This document shows, in pieces, positions 1 through 11,735 of a stretch of 64,000 bases of DNA (the first letter of the stretch is position 1; each line of letters starts with the position of its first letter). Both the position numbers and the translations under genes were made by a program. Below the pieces are notes generated by a model. It was not told where the DNA came from and made no database searches. It saw only the letters and a program-made list of their open reading frames with translations. Source of the stretch: Liquidambar formosana (Eukaryota > Streptophyta > Magnoliopsida > Saxifragales > Altingiaceae); contig CM077824.1 of assembly GCA_039720395.1 (NCBI GenBank), positions 25,435,278 through 25,499,277 of the forward strand, given 5' to 3'.

Positions 1-1075
1 TGTCCCTACATGAATTACTAAGCTAATTGAAGTGGTTTGGATGATCAAATCATCCCCAATTGTTCTAAACAATTCAAGAACAGTAGGCTGTCCAGAATTT
101 GACAGCATACTGTCCATGATCACAAATTGATTTAAAACCCAGCAAGATGATTAATTCAGGCTACGAAATTATTTTTCCTAGTATCCTACATGTCTTAGGA
201 AACTAATAAAATTGGTTTCATGCAATTTGGAGTTCCCTAGCTCAAGATATGAACAAAACTCCATTGATGACTTTCTGCAGAAAAACAGCCTGCTGTGTTC
301 TTCCAAGAAATCAAACTTTTTGATTCTTTATGCATCAAGACTCCTTTGATTATTAAAGAATATGATCTATACATCATATATCATCATCCTATAATGATTA
401 TTCATCAATTTTACAGAAGTATCTGATCATAACAGTAGCAAGAACCCTAGGGTTCTAAAACCCAGATTCAAACATGGTGGTCTTCTCCTTCTTCCTTCTG
501 TTCTAGACTCATAATCCAATTATGATACATCCGAATGCTTGGGAACCCTTTCCTACCATGTCTAGAACATAACCCAAGTGGTGGCAACCATTGCCATGCT
601 TTTGATCTCCATCAAAAACTCACAATTGTGGCTGTTACATCATTCCCGAGCAAAACTGTCTTCCCTGACAGCCTGTAGTAAAAAATTCATAACTTTCACT
701 ACAAAACTCGGATCGACGAACCGTTTGTTGGGTTGTAAAGCTGATTCAAAGAGCTTTCTAACCATATATGGCTCGAAAATTTTGGAGAAGAACTCTGATT
801 TCGGCATGCAAAACAAGATGACGATTTTTCATGACTATCATAAAAACTGTTCATCATCTTCTCCAAACTCAATCCCCATTCAACTTTTGAATAACCAGCA
901 GCCCTAAAACTATTTTAGAAGAGGAGTAGAAGGAGAATTAACCTAGGGTTCAATAACCCTAGGTTTTGCCATGAGATGGAAACCATTCTAATGCATGAAC
1001 ATAAATTCCAGATTTATTAACCAATCAATTTACCATGAATTACAGCCCATATGCAGTTTGTATTAGGCATAACCA

Positions 1076-1089
1076 TGGCTCTGATACCA
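1076..1089 (-). other. Primer-binding site
   Basis: Reads TGGTATCAGAGCCA on the minus strand, one base inside the LTR. It is complementary to the 3' end of initiator methionine tRNA, the usual primer of plant copia elements. Confidence 0.85.
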
Positions 1090-1090
1090 C

Positions 1091-2781
1091 TGTTGGGAAT
1101 CAAACTAGGGAGGAAAACTACAAAGGCGGAATTAAAAATTTTCCTACGATTCCCCAACCCATGAATCTTAATTATGCTTAATACAAAAACCATAAACCTA
1201 ACAACCAAGAGAGTTAGGGTACTTACAGTTGAACAAGTCTTCTCCTTTATGCTCCAAGCTTTGTCTTCTCCTTTTTGCTCCAAGCTTTGCCTCTGGACAG
1301 CGGTGAATAAGCAGCCCAAGTGTGCTGCCTCCAACGGTATCCACACCTAGCTTGAGCTTGAAGTCCTTTCCTTCTTCTTCCTTGTTGTTGCTAGAGGTGG
1401 AGAAGAAAGAGAGAGAGAGAGGGAGAGCTGTAATTTTCAGCCAGCCCTTTGGGGAGAATGATTGTGATGATGTCATCACCTTATAGTGGGCATTATATAG
1501 CCCACTAATAGGGCCGGCCAAGGGGGGATTCCAAACCCTAATCTAATTTGTGTAATTACTCTTAATTACACAATCAGCCCACTAGTTTGCATCAAATACA
1601 AATTAGCCCCTTAAAGAACTTTTCTTTAATCACTTATACCCTTTCTCTCATAGACAATCAAGCTCTCTTAGCATGATCAGTGTGTGACCCATTGGGTTCA
1701 CATCATCAAGTAGTAGGAACAGCACAAGTTGTGCACAATGGAACACTTTCCATTAAGGGTCTAATTGAAACTCCTTTCAATTCCCTAATTGATTATAACT
1801 CATTTATATCAATTAGGGCTTCTACTAACCATGAGTAACACCTAGCATATGGCTCATGGTGTGGTCCTTAATGAGGTGAATAGTCATTTACAAAGAACCC
1901 TTCTGTTATAGTTTACAGGTTACAATTCCATCCTTCCATCAACACAATGTCTCCAATTGAACTAATAGGACATGGAAGTCTGTCAAGTCCCTAGTTCAAT
2001 TACTTTATACTCATTCATTAATATCAACTCAATGATGAACTTATGGAAACTCCTTTCCATATTTATTCTACCATGGGCCCATGGATTTAATGAGTTATAT
2101 TCAATGAATGCTGTATGAGACATTCACTCTCTTTTTCCTGAGAGTGATGGATTCCTTGTTGATCACTCACATGCCTTCACACACATAGCAATAGGGCCAA
2201 TGAACACCCTTACAGACCCCTGAATAGGATCTGCACTTAGTGTTATCAAACTTCTAAAGCTACATGTATAAGACAACCATGGTGTCTCAGGTCTAAGGAT
2301 TACTTGTACCACTATAACAATGAGAAACTGATTAACAGGCAGGTTAAAACTCCATTCAGTTTATCTCATATCTTTGGTCACATTCAGTGTACCTATTCTT
2401 ATAATAGGCACCCACTTGTTGGTTGTAGTGTCTCCACACAAATAGCTTGAGACTGGCTATCCTCCTATAGAGTCAACCTAACAAGTGCTAGTCCTATGGT
2501 TCATTACTGTCCATCATAGTGAACCTTCAACTACGAATGATTTAGGAGTTTAGTACAGAGATATATTTACAGTCTCAAAATTACAACCCTTTGTAATTTC
2601 ATATTCTCAACTCTAACTCCATGGACATATTATGTAAATATTAATGATGCATATAAACATAATAGAATAAGCCCTTTTATTAAATCAATAATAAATGTGA
2701 CATGCATAAATGAAATCAATTGATTGTTCCTAATCCCTAAACAATCATCTGTATGATTGGCTCTAGGGCATAATCCTAACA
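1091..2781 (-). repeat. Copia 5' LTR (1691 bp)
   Basis: Full LTR of the family seen at least six times in the window. It has TG...CA ends with short inverted termini (TGTTAGG / CCCAACA). A pyrimidine/AG-rich tract and the primer-binding site follow its inner end. Confidence 0.88.
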
Positions 2782-3612
2782 GTGTTGATGGAAGGATGGA
2801 ATTGTAACTTGTAAACTATAACAGAAGGGTTCTTTGTAAATGACTATTCACCTCATTAAGGACCACACCATGAGCCATATGCTAGGTGTTACTCATGGTT
2901 AGTAGAAGCCCTAATTGATATAAATGAGTTATAATCAATTAGGGAATTGAAAGGAGTTTCAATTAGACCCTTAATGGAAAGTGTTCCATTGTGCACAACT
3001 TGTGCTGTTCCTACTACTTGATGATGTGAACCCAATGGGTCACACACTGATCATGCTAAGAGAGCTTGATTGTCTATGAGAGAAAGGGTATAAGTGATTA
3101 AATAAAAGCTCTTTAATGGGCTAATTTGTATTTGATGCAAACTAGTGGGCTAATTGTGTAATTAAGAGTAATTACACAAATTAGATTAGGATTTGGAATC
3201 CCCCCCTTGGCCGGCCCTAGTTGGAGGCTATTTAAAGCCTTTTATGATGTGATGACATCATCACTTGAAGCACTCTTGGAGGCTCCCAAGTGCTGGCTGA
3301 AATTTTCACAGCTCTCCCTCTCTCTCTCTCCCTCTTCTCCACCTCTAGCAACCCTAAGGAAGAAGAAGGAAAGGACAACTTGCTCAAGCTAGGTGTGGAT
3401 ACTGTTGGAGGCAGTGCACTTGGACTGCTCAATCAGAAGACAAAGCTTGGAGCATAAAGGAGAAGACTTGTTCAACTGTAAGTAATTCTACCCTCTTCTA
3501 GTTAGGGTTTTTGTTTTGTATTAAGCATAATTAAGATTCATGGGTTTGGGAATCGTAGGAAAAATTTTAAATTCCGCCTTTGTATTTTTCCTCTCTAGTT
3601 TGATTCCCAACA
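2782..3612 (+). repeat. Copia 5' LTR of element A, 5' 836 bp missing
   Basis: Collinear with 10905-11735 of the 3' LTR. It starts exactly where the minus-strand element ends, as expected if that element split the LTR. Confidence 0.87.
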
Positions 3613-3613
3613 G

Positions 3614-3627
3614 TGGTATCAGAGCCA
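3614..3627 (+). other. Primer-binding site of element A
   Basis: TGGTATCAGAGCCA one base after the LTR end, complementary to initiator methionine tRNA. Confidence 0.87.
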
Positions 3628-4929
3628 TGATTATGCCTAATACAAACTGCATGTGGGCTGTAATTCATGGTAAATTGATTGGTTTAATGAATTGAGATTC
3701 ATGTTCATGCATTCAATTGATTTCCCTCTCATGGCCGAACCTAGGGTTATTGAACCCTAGGTGTTTATCTCTCCTTCTCCTCTTCTAAAATAGTTTTAGG
3801 GCTGCTGGAAAATTCAAAGAGTTGAATAGGTTTCAGTTTTGGAGAAGAAGAAGGAGGAAACTAGGGTTTCCTCTTCATGGCCGAACCTGGGGTTTTGAAC
3901 CCTAGGCTGTTTTTCCCTCTTCTCCTCTTCTAATATTCTTCTAACATTAATTCTGGAATTTCTGAGAAGCATGTGATGTATACAGAAGAAGAAGAAACCA
4001 GTGTTTCTTCTATGGAGGCCGAACCTAGGGTTTGGAACCCTAGGTTGTTCTCTTTTGTATTTTGTTTTTGTTTTGGTTTAATTAAGACATGAGATGGCTG
4101 TAATTAATTCACATAAAGTTGTTATGGTGATTTCTCAAGCATAGGGATGCATGAGAATTAAAACAAATCAAAAAGTTTGGGAAGAACACCATGGAGTTCG
4201 AATCTGGGTTTTAGAACCCTATGGTTCTTGCTACTGTTCTGATATGATATCTCTGTAAAATTGATGTATATTCTTTATAGGATCATTATACATAATGTAT
4301 GTATGATTTTCTTTAAGTTTTATAAGAGTCTTGATGCATATAAGAATCAAAAAGTTTGATTTCTTGGAAGAACACAGCAGGCTGTTTTTCTGCAGAAAGT
4401 CATCAATGGAGTTTTGTTCATATCTTGAGCTAGGGAATTCCAAATTGCATGAAACCAATTTTATTAGTTTCCTAAGACATGTAGGATGCTAGGAAAAATA
4501 ATTTGGTAACCTGAATTAATCATCTTGCTGGGTTTTGAATCAATTTGTGATCAGGGACAATATGCTGTCAAATTCTGGACAGCCTACTGTTCTTGAATTG
4601 TTTAGAACAATTGGGGATGATTTGATCATCCAAACCACTTCAATTAGCTTAGTAATTCATGTAGGGACATGATACAAAAGCTGGTTTTGTTGGTGGAGTC
4701 GAATTGATTAAGTTTTAGAAACGTTTGTGACCTTGGAGGTCCTCCCATGGTGGTGCCAGCAAGGGTTCTTGAAACCCTAATGTTCTTTGAAGAAGACAGC
4801 CCTCTTGGCCACTCCACACGTGTCCATGGGCTTGGCCCACACCCTAGCTTGAATTCCCCTTTGCTGGCCATGGCCTCCCATGGCCTGGCCAAGCCATGGC
4901 AGCCTTGGCTAGCCATGGCAGCCCACTAT

Positions 4930-5540
4930 AGGTGGCGGCAGCCTTAGGGTTTCTTAGGAAACCCTAATTCCCATTAATGATGAAACCCTAATTCATTAAT
5001 TGCATTAATTAAAAAACCCTAATTGACTATTAATTACCTTAATTAAAGTGTTTAATGATTGATCATTAATTGACCAATCATGGTTATTAATCATTAGGGT
5101 ATAATTAATTGCACTTATGATGTCTAGGGTTTAGGGTTTAGGAAACCCTAATTCATATTAATTAAACCCTAATTCTATTAATGCATTAATTAATAACTAA
5201 ACCTAGTAATTAATGTGTCTAACCTAGGGTTAAATGATTGGTCATTAATGACCAATCATGATCATTAATGGTTTAGTAATTAATCATTGGCATTTAATAG
5301 GTTTAAGGTTTAGGGTTTTAGAAACCCTAATTAGTGCATATTAATTAGGAGTAATTAATATCCTAGGTGGCATTAATTAAACCCTAATCCTAATCATTAA
5401 TACCGTATAAACCTAGGGTTTAAATGATTGGTCATTAATTGACCAATCATAAGGCATTTAATGCATTAGGGTTACACTTAGGGTTTAGAGTTAATGCATT
5501 TAGGGTTTAGGGTTTTAGGAAACCCTAATGCACTAATTGA
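4930..5540 (+). repeat. Degenerate tandem repeats with AAACCCTA motifs and palindromes
   Basis: About three units of roughly 180-190 bp. Each has a TTTAGGG/AAACCCT-rich part and a foldback of the form ATGATTGGTCATTAAT..ACCAATCAT (about 5053-5082, 5232-5260, 5421-5450). A related block lies at 44090-44430 in element B, so this is element sequence and not an interstitial telomere. Confidence 0.7.
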
Positions 5541-6655
5541 TTAATAAAATGATTTTATTTAATTCTGAAATTGATTATTTAATTAATGGTGATTAATTTT
5601 ATATTGTTTTAAATGGTTTAAAACACAATTTAGGATTAAATTAAAATCTGGAATTTTTTAATTAAATGAAATTGTTTTGTTTAATTAAAGAAACCCTAAT
5701 ATTTGATATTAGTGTTCAATTAGGGGACTTTATATGTTTCAATTGATTTGATTAATTGAAATTAAATGTCTTAATTGTTAAGACTTAATTAATTCTGGAG
5801 ATTATACATATCCTAATAAGATTAGGACACATTAATGAGATTAATGAAAACCAATCAATAGAGTTACCATGAATGCCCATATGTTTATTGCTTACAGTTA
5901 TTTCCTTTATTATGCAATATGATTGTATGGTTATGGATGAATGATGATTATGGACTATACCCCTTAAACCAATTGTGATTGGCCGTCTTATGAATGGGTT
6001 GTATTAATTTTTCAAGAGTTGTTAATTTTTAGTGATGTATTATTTATTTGGGGCTTGCATGCCACCTTCTTCTCTCTCTCTATCATTCTCTTATGTACCC
6101 CACATTCCCCTTATGTATCCCTTTCTTTAAAATTATGTAAATGTTATGTAATCGAGAGCGCACTAAGGAGCATGGTGGACCTAAAGGAGCATGGTGGAGC
6201 CCAACAAGCCTATGGTGGAGACCATGAAGCCAATGGAGGAGATTAAAGGACTTGAAAGCTTGGAGAAGATTTTCAAGAGTGCATGCTATGTTTCAAATGA
6301 ATGTTTTACGATCACCTACACCCACCTTAGACCAAGGATTCAATTCATTGGCTTGGATTGAATCCTCTTAAAGTCCATAATCATCATAGTGGGAGCTTTT
6401 AATGAGATTAATAGAGATAGCTCCAAATCCAAAGATCGTTATATGTCACCTTATAGGGACTAATATCGATAAGTGGATTACATATATAATGTTGTTATAT
6501 ATTTTTATTTATATGCATGAGATGTATGTTAAATTAGTTTAATTTGATGAGACCCTTAAAACCCCTCTTTTTAATATTAAGTTGGAAATGGAGAATACAT
6601 TAGGGAATGGATTCTTCATTGCCTTCCATCATTATAGGATCATCTAACGTCCCTT

Positions 6656-6972
6656 AATGTGGGTACCTGGCTGCAGACATGTAGGAGCTACCCATATTAA
6701 AGACATTACTTGAAACTATCACATATGTAGATATCATGGGGTGCCTAAGCTGGTATATACCAAGAAACTAACATGTGAGGTATATATTTGGTGAAACATA
6801 CCTGTGTGAATGATGGGTTTAACTTAACTAGGGAAGTATTCCAATAAACTAACATGTGAGGAATATGTACCCTAGAGGCAAAATGATTGGAACTTGCTTA
6901 TGAAGCAATAGACAAAGAGTTGTCTTCTTACTGTGGGTTAGAAGTCAAGAAACTAACATGTGAGGCTTCTAG
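6656..6972 (+). promoter_or_regulatory. Cluster of four RNA hairpins with ACATGT loops (candidate dimerisation/packaging signal)
   Basis: Hairpin 0: stem 6656-6665/6689-6698. Hairpin 1: perfect 8-bp stem 6754-6761/6779-6786. Hairpin 2: stems 6837-6842/6860-6865 and 6828-6833/6870-6875. Hairpin 3: stem 6939-6946/6964-6971 with one G-U pair. Hairpins 1-3 each expose a 17-nt loop of the form AAKAAACTAACATGTGA on unrelated stem sequences. Hairpin 0 also has ACATGT in its loop. The same set occurs in element B. A six-base palindrome flanked by purines in a loop resembles the kissing-loop dimer sites of retroviral genomes. The function is inferred. Confidence 0.6.
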
Positions 6973-7140
6973 GTCATAGTGGGACCCCAATCCCCATTAG
7001 GAATGAGATTCCCGAATTCCATCAGAGGGTGTATGGAATTTGATAAAATAGTGGGAGGTACCATATGATTAAAGACCCGATCATTATGGATTAAAAATGA
7101 AATCTAATTCTCTATTTAATTTTATATGTAGTTCATAGAA

Positions 7141-8013
7141 ATGGCTCACCTCAACCCGTTATCCAAAATATTGGACATCAACCGTTTGACTGGACCAAAC
7201 TATCTTGATTGGCTGAGGAACTTAAAAATAGTTTTAACTTCCGAAAATATTACCTACACACTTGATGGCACACTTCCTGAGGCACTGGCTGAGACTGCAA
7301 CTCAGCAAGAGAGAGACGCTTTTCAGAAGCGCATGGACGACGATTTGAAGGCAAGATGCTATATGATGGCATCCATGAGCCTTGAGCTTCAGAAGCAACA
7401 TGAGTCCATGAAGAGTGCTCGCGACATCTTTCTCCACTTACAAGAGTTGTATGGGGAGCAAAGTAGGACCGCGAAGTACAATATTGTCAAGGATCTATTC
7501 AAGGCAAGGATGAATGAGGGTTCGTTTGTGACTGATCACACCTTGAAAATGATCAACCATATCGAGCAGCTTGAAAAGCTTGATGTGATCATTGAAGCTA
7601 ATATGTGTTCAGACATTATACTGCAGTCCCTTCCTGATTCATTTGGGCCGTTCATAATGAATTTTCATATGAACAAGCTTGAGCCCACTCTCCCCGAGCT
7701 ACACAATTTGCTCAAGATGACTGAGGAGACAATGAAGAAGGGAAAAGGTTCTTTGCTCGCATTTGATGGAGCTTCTACTTCCAAGGCCAAGCCCAAGCCT
7801 AAGGGCAAGGGCAAAGGAAAGGGTAAGAATACCCAAGGGAAGAAGAAGAAGAACTTGAAGCCAAAGGGAGGTGTCAAGAAAGGTAATAATGACAAGGCCA
7901 AAGGAACCTGTTTTCACTGCGGCAAGGATGGGCACTGGAAACGTAATTGCCGGGAGTATCTGGATACTCTAAAGAGCCGACCTTCGGAAGGTATGGATCA
8001 TGCTCTAAACTAA
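7141..8013 (+). CDS. gag: Copia Gag (capsid/nucleocapsid), intact 290-aa ORF
   Basis: A Gag of the copia type (UBN2/Retrotran_gag_2-like). The N-terminus reads as a copia start region with the [14 protein letters not shown] motif near residues 16-29. Residues about 60-205 are the helical capsid-like part. A Lys/Gly-rich basic stretch (about 197-255) precedes a CX2CX4HX4C zinc knuckle (C257, C260, H265, C270). The ORF stops at residue 290, where copia elements normally read on into protease, so this copy makes Gag only. Element B reads through at the same place. The start lies directly after the hairpin cluster. The product would form virus-like particles in the cytoplasm. Confidence 0.88.
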   Translation: MAHLNPLSKILDINRLTGPNYLDWLRNLKIVLTSENITYTLDGTLPEALAETATQQERDAFQKRMDDDLKARCYMMASMSLELQKQHESMKSARDIFLHLQELYGEQSRTAKYNIVKDLFKARMNEGSFVTDHTLKMINHIEQLEKLDVIIEANMCSDIILQSLPDSFGPFIMNFHMNKLEPTLPELHNLLKMTEETMKKGKGSLLAFDGASTSKAKPKPKGKGKGKGKNTQGKKKKNLKPKGGVKKGNNDKAKGTCFHCGKDGHWKRNCREYLDTLKSRPSEGMDHALN

Positions 8014-10056
8014 ATGTTAGTTTTGCTTCCACTTGGGTACTTAATTCTGATGTGAATTTTGAATTCCATGCAGGATCTAGTGGGAAGCAGAAGGCTGAGT
8101 AGAAGCGGAATATCCCTACGAGTAGAGAATGGAGCAAAGTGTTGCTGTATTAGCTATAGGACTTGCTGCTTGACTCTACCTGAAGGAGTAGTTTAGAATT
8201 AATAAGCTATCTTGACATTCCAGAAGTTTTTAGAAACATTATCTTTATTTCAGTTTTGCCTAAACAGTGTTTTAGTTTGATTTAATAAATGTTTTTATGA
8301 AGAGTTCATTACTTCTGGAATTTATAGCATTTATCTTATAAACTACCTTGCAAATATGAATTGCATGAAACATGATAGCTCTAAAATTGAATGCTGATAA
8401 ACCCAAGAGAACAAGAGAAATAGTTTCTCATACTTTATGAACCTTTACTTAAAAATGTTAAGGTATAGGTGCATATACTTAAAGAAGTACAAATCTGAAA
8501 CATTTGAAAAAGTTCAAAGAATTCAGATTTGAAGTAGAGAAACAAACTAGTAAAAGTATCAAACTCTTCGATTGGATCGAGGAGGCAAATATTTAACTGG
8601 TGATTTTTCAGATCAACTTGTTCAAATAGGCATTCTATTCTAATGGACACCTCTTAGAACATCATAACTAAATGGTGTGTCAGAAAGGAGGAAGAGGACC
8701 TTATTGGATATAGTCCGGTCCATGATAAGTTACAACAACCTAATATTATCCTTGTTAGGATATGCCCTAAAAATTGCCACGTACCTGTGAAACAGAGTTC
8801 AAACCAAGGCTATCCCTTAAGACCCATATGAGATATGGAAAGGGAAGCACTAAGCCTTAAAGAATGTTAAGGTATGGGGTTGTAATGCATGTGTAGAGAC
8901 ACATGATGCAACCAAATTGGAAATCAAGATAACTTAAATGTAGGTTTGTGGATTACCCTAAAGAAAGTTTAGGATATCATATCTATTATCCTAATGAACA
9001 AAAAGTGTTTTGTTTGTAAGGTTGCAATCTTTCTTGAAAAAGAGTTTATTCAAGAAGGAGATAACAACAGGAAAATAGAACTCAAAGAGTTGTCTAATGA
9101 GACACAAACCAACATTGATGCAACCCCTGTCCCTGTTGAGACAGAACCCATCATTGTACCATGATTGTACAAAGGGTTAGTGGGAGTGCGATCACATTTA
9201 TGGTCCTATAAGTGAATGACGTTCTACTTATTAGGGAATAATGTAGAGACGTTGTCAAAACTGAAAAATTGGTTTTTCACAGAGTTTCTCCATAAAAGAT
9301 TTGGAAGAAGCATCCTATATTCTAGGAATAGAAGTCTATAGAGATAGATCTTAAAGGATGCTAAGTCTCTCCCAATCGATGTACGTAGACAAGATTTTGA
9401 ATGGGTTCAAAATGCATGATTTCAAAAGAAGTCTAATTCCTGTCAGACATGAAATCAAGTTGTCTAAAAGCATATGCTATGCTAAGTACATGACTAGATA
9501 TCAGTTTTGCTATAAATGTTATGAGCAGATATCAGGCAAACCCAGGTATGGTACGCTGGGAGTAGTCAAGGCTATCTTTAAGTTCTTAAGAAGAACTAAG
9601 GACCTATGCCTTGTCAATGGAGAAAGAAACTTAGAAATGGTTGGTATAACGGATTCAGATTTTCAATCTGACGATGATGATAGGAGATCAACATCGAGGT
9701 ATGTTCTCACCTTAAATGGTGGAGCTGTAAATTTGAGTGCATTGCTGCATGTTTGGATGAGTAAGTTCATTGCAGAACTAGGAGTGTTTCCTGACATTGA
9801 GAAGCCTTTACTATTGTTTTTGTGACAACAATAAGGCTAGTGCTCAAGACCAGGAACCACGGTCTCATCAAAAGTCCAAACTTTAAGCGGCGATTCCAAG
9901 TGATTAGAGAGATCATTGGAAGAGATGACATATACATATAGAAGTTTAATACAACAGAGAATAAAGAATACCCCTTCACTAAGGCTATAACCCAAGTGTG
10001 TTGGATCACCACCGACAGGATATGGGTATGAGATACATGGTGGATTGGCTATAGTG
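8014..10056 (+). pseudogene. pol: Degenerate copia pol (protease, integrase, RT, RNase H remnants)
   Basis: Collinear with the intact pol of element B but about 1 kb shorter and broken by many stops and frameshifts. The protease active-site region near 8040 is lost. The RT active-site box near 9210 reads as stop-VND instead of YVDD. The longest open piece, 9358-9825, matches the RT/RNase H junction ([25 protein letters not shown]). No functional enzyme could be made. Confidence 0.85.
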
Positions 10057-10057
10057 C

Positions 10058-10068
10058 AAGTGGGAGAT
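10058..10068 (+). other. Polypurine tract of element A
   Basis: AAGTGGGAGAT immediately before the 3' LTR, the plus-strand priming site. Confidence 0.8.
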
Positions 10069-11735
10069 TGTTAGGATTATGCCCTAGAGCCAATCATAGA
10101 GATGATTGTTTAGGGATTAGGAACAATCAATTGATTTCATTTATATATGTCACATTTATTATTGATTTAATAAAAGGGCTTATTCTATTATGTTTATATG
10201 CATCATTTATATTTACATAATATGTCCATGGAGTTAGAGTTGATAATATGAAATTACAAAGGGTTGTAATTTTGAGACTGTAAATATATCTCTGTACTAA
10301 ACTCCTAAATCATTCCTAGTTGAAGGTTCACTATGATGGACAGTAATGAACCATAGGACTAGCACTTGTTAGGTTGATTCTATAGGAGGATAGCTAGTCT
10401 CAAGCTATTTGTGTAGAGACACTACAACCAACAAGTGGGTGCCTATTATAAGAATAGGTACACTGAATGTGACCAAAGATATGAGATAAACTGAATGGAG
10501 TTTTAACCTGCCTGTCAATCAGTTTCTCATTGTTATAGTGGTACAAGTAATCCTTAGACCTGAGACACCATGGTTGTCTTATGCATGTAGCTTTAGAAGT
10601 TTGATAACACTAAGTGCAGATCCTATTCAGGGGTCTGTAAAGGTGTTCATTGGCCCTTCTGCTATATGTGTGAAGGCATGTGAGTGATCAACAAGGAATC
10701 CATCACTCTCAGGAAAAAGGGAGTGAATGTCTCATACAGCATTCATTGAATATAACTCATTAAATCCATGGGCCCATGGTAGAATGAATATGGAAAGGAG
10801 TTTCCATAAGTTCATCATTGAGTTGATATTAATGAATGAGTATAAAGTAATTGAACTAGGGACTTGACAGACTTCCATGTCCTATTAGTTCAATTGGAGA
10901 CATTGTGTTGATGGAAGGATGGAATTGTAACCTGTAAACTATAACAGAAGGGTTCTTTGTAAATGACTATTCACCTCATTAAGGACCACACCATGAGCCA
11001 TATGCTAGGTGTTACTCATGGTTAGTAGAAGCCCTAATTGATATAAATGAGTTATAATCAATTAGGGAATTGAAAGGAGTTTCAATTAGACCCTTAATGG
11101 AAAGTGTTCCATTGTGCACAACTTGTGCTGTTCCTACTACTTGATGATGTGAACCCAATGGGTCACACACTGATCATGCTAAGAGAGCTTGATTGTCTAT
11201 GAGAGAAAGGGTATAAGTGATTAAAGAAAAGTTCTTTAATGGGCTAATTTGTATTTGATGCAAACTAGTGGGCTAATTGTGTAATTAAGAGTAATTACAC
11301 AAATTAGATTAGGGTTTGGAATCCCCCCCTTGGCCGGCCCTAGTTGGAGGCTATTTAAAGCCTTTTATGATGTGATGACATCATCACTTGAAGCACTCTT
11401 GGAGGCTCCCAAGTGCTGGCCGAAATTTTCACAGCTCTCCCTCTCTCTCTCTCCCTCTTCTCCACCTCTAGCAACCCTAAGGAAGAAGAAGGAAAGGACA
11501 ACTTGCTCAAGCTAGGTGTGGATACTGTTAGAGGCAGTGCACTTGGACTGCTCAATCAGAAGACAAAGCTTGGAGCATAAAGGAGAAGACTTGTTCAACT
11601 GTAAGTAATTCTACCCTCTTCTAGTTAGGGTTTTTGTTTTGTATTAAGCATAATTAAGATTCATGGGTTTGGGAATCGTAGGAAAAATTTTAAATTCCGC
11701 ATTTGTATTTTTCCTCTCTAGTTTGATTCCCAACA
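10069..11735 (+). repeat. Copia 3' LTR of element A (1667 bp)
   Basis: Starts TGTTAGGATTATG after the polypurine tract and ends GATTCCCAACA. A TATTTAAA box near 11349-11356 fits an LTR promoter. Small ORFs inside are LTR sequence and not genes. Confidence 0.88.

Larger units (their letters stand above)
1..2781 (-). mobile_element. Ty1/copia element, 5' part (leader and 5' LTR), continues left of window
   Basis: Positions 1091-2781 are a complete LTR on the minus strand, bounded by TGTTAGGATT at 2781 and ending in CAACA at 1091. Positions 1-1090 are its untranslated leader, the reverse complement of 3613-4669. The LTR abuts, without spacer, the middle of another LTR of the same family (2782 onward) that lacks its first 836 bases. 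The simplest reading is that this element inserted in opposite orientation into the 5' LTR of element A, with GTGTT at 2782 as candidate target duplication. Its partner copy would lie left of the window. Confidence 0.85.
3628..7140 (+). other. Long untranslated leader of copia element A
   Basis: About 3.5 kb lies between the primer-binding site and gag, far more than in a typical copia element. No coding potential is visible. The same leader, about 3 kb, occurs in element B (42465-45480), so it is a family trait. It contains a tandem AAACCCTA-rich segment with repeated palindromes (4930-5540) and a cluster of hairpins right before gag (6656-6972). Confidence 0.75.
2782..11735 (+). mobile_element. 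Ty1/copia element A, gag-only non-autonomous copy with truncated 5' LTR
   Basis: Order: 5' LTR remnant (2782-3612), primer-binding site (3614-3627), very long leader (3628-7140), gag ORF (7141-8013), degenerate pol (8014-10056), polypurine tract (10058-10068), 3' LTR (10069-11735). The overlapping 831 bp of the two LTRs differ at about seven positions by eye (under 1%), so the insertion is young. The pol is nevertheless full of stops, frameshifts and deletions, so it was probably defective before this copy moved. The right flank enters a Sirevirus-like reading frame at 11736. Confidence 0.87.

Noticed and set aside
1017..1521. Two minus-strand ORFs of about 107-109 codons
   Set aside because: They lie wholly in LTR and leader sequence and overlap each other in different frames.
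3207..3392. 61-codon ORF repeated at 11330-11515 and similar at 52649
   Set aside because: Conserved only because it is within the LTR; other frames are equally conserved and it is broken in other copies.
5090..5530. AAACCCTA/TTTAGGG runs as an interstitial telomere
   Set aside because: Irregular, and the same block recurs at the same place in the leader of element B, so it belongs to the copia family.
8756..8780. TGTTAGGATATGCCCTA inside element A resembles the start of the copia LTR
   Set aside because: It aligns with pol of element B (the [16 protein letters not shown] region of integrase); the likeness is chance and no LTR follows.
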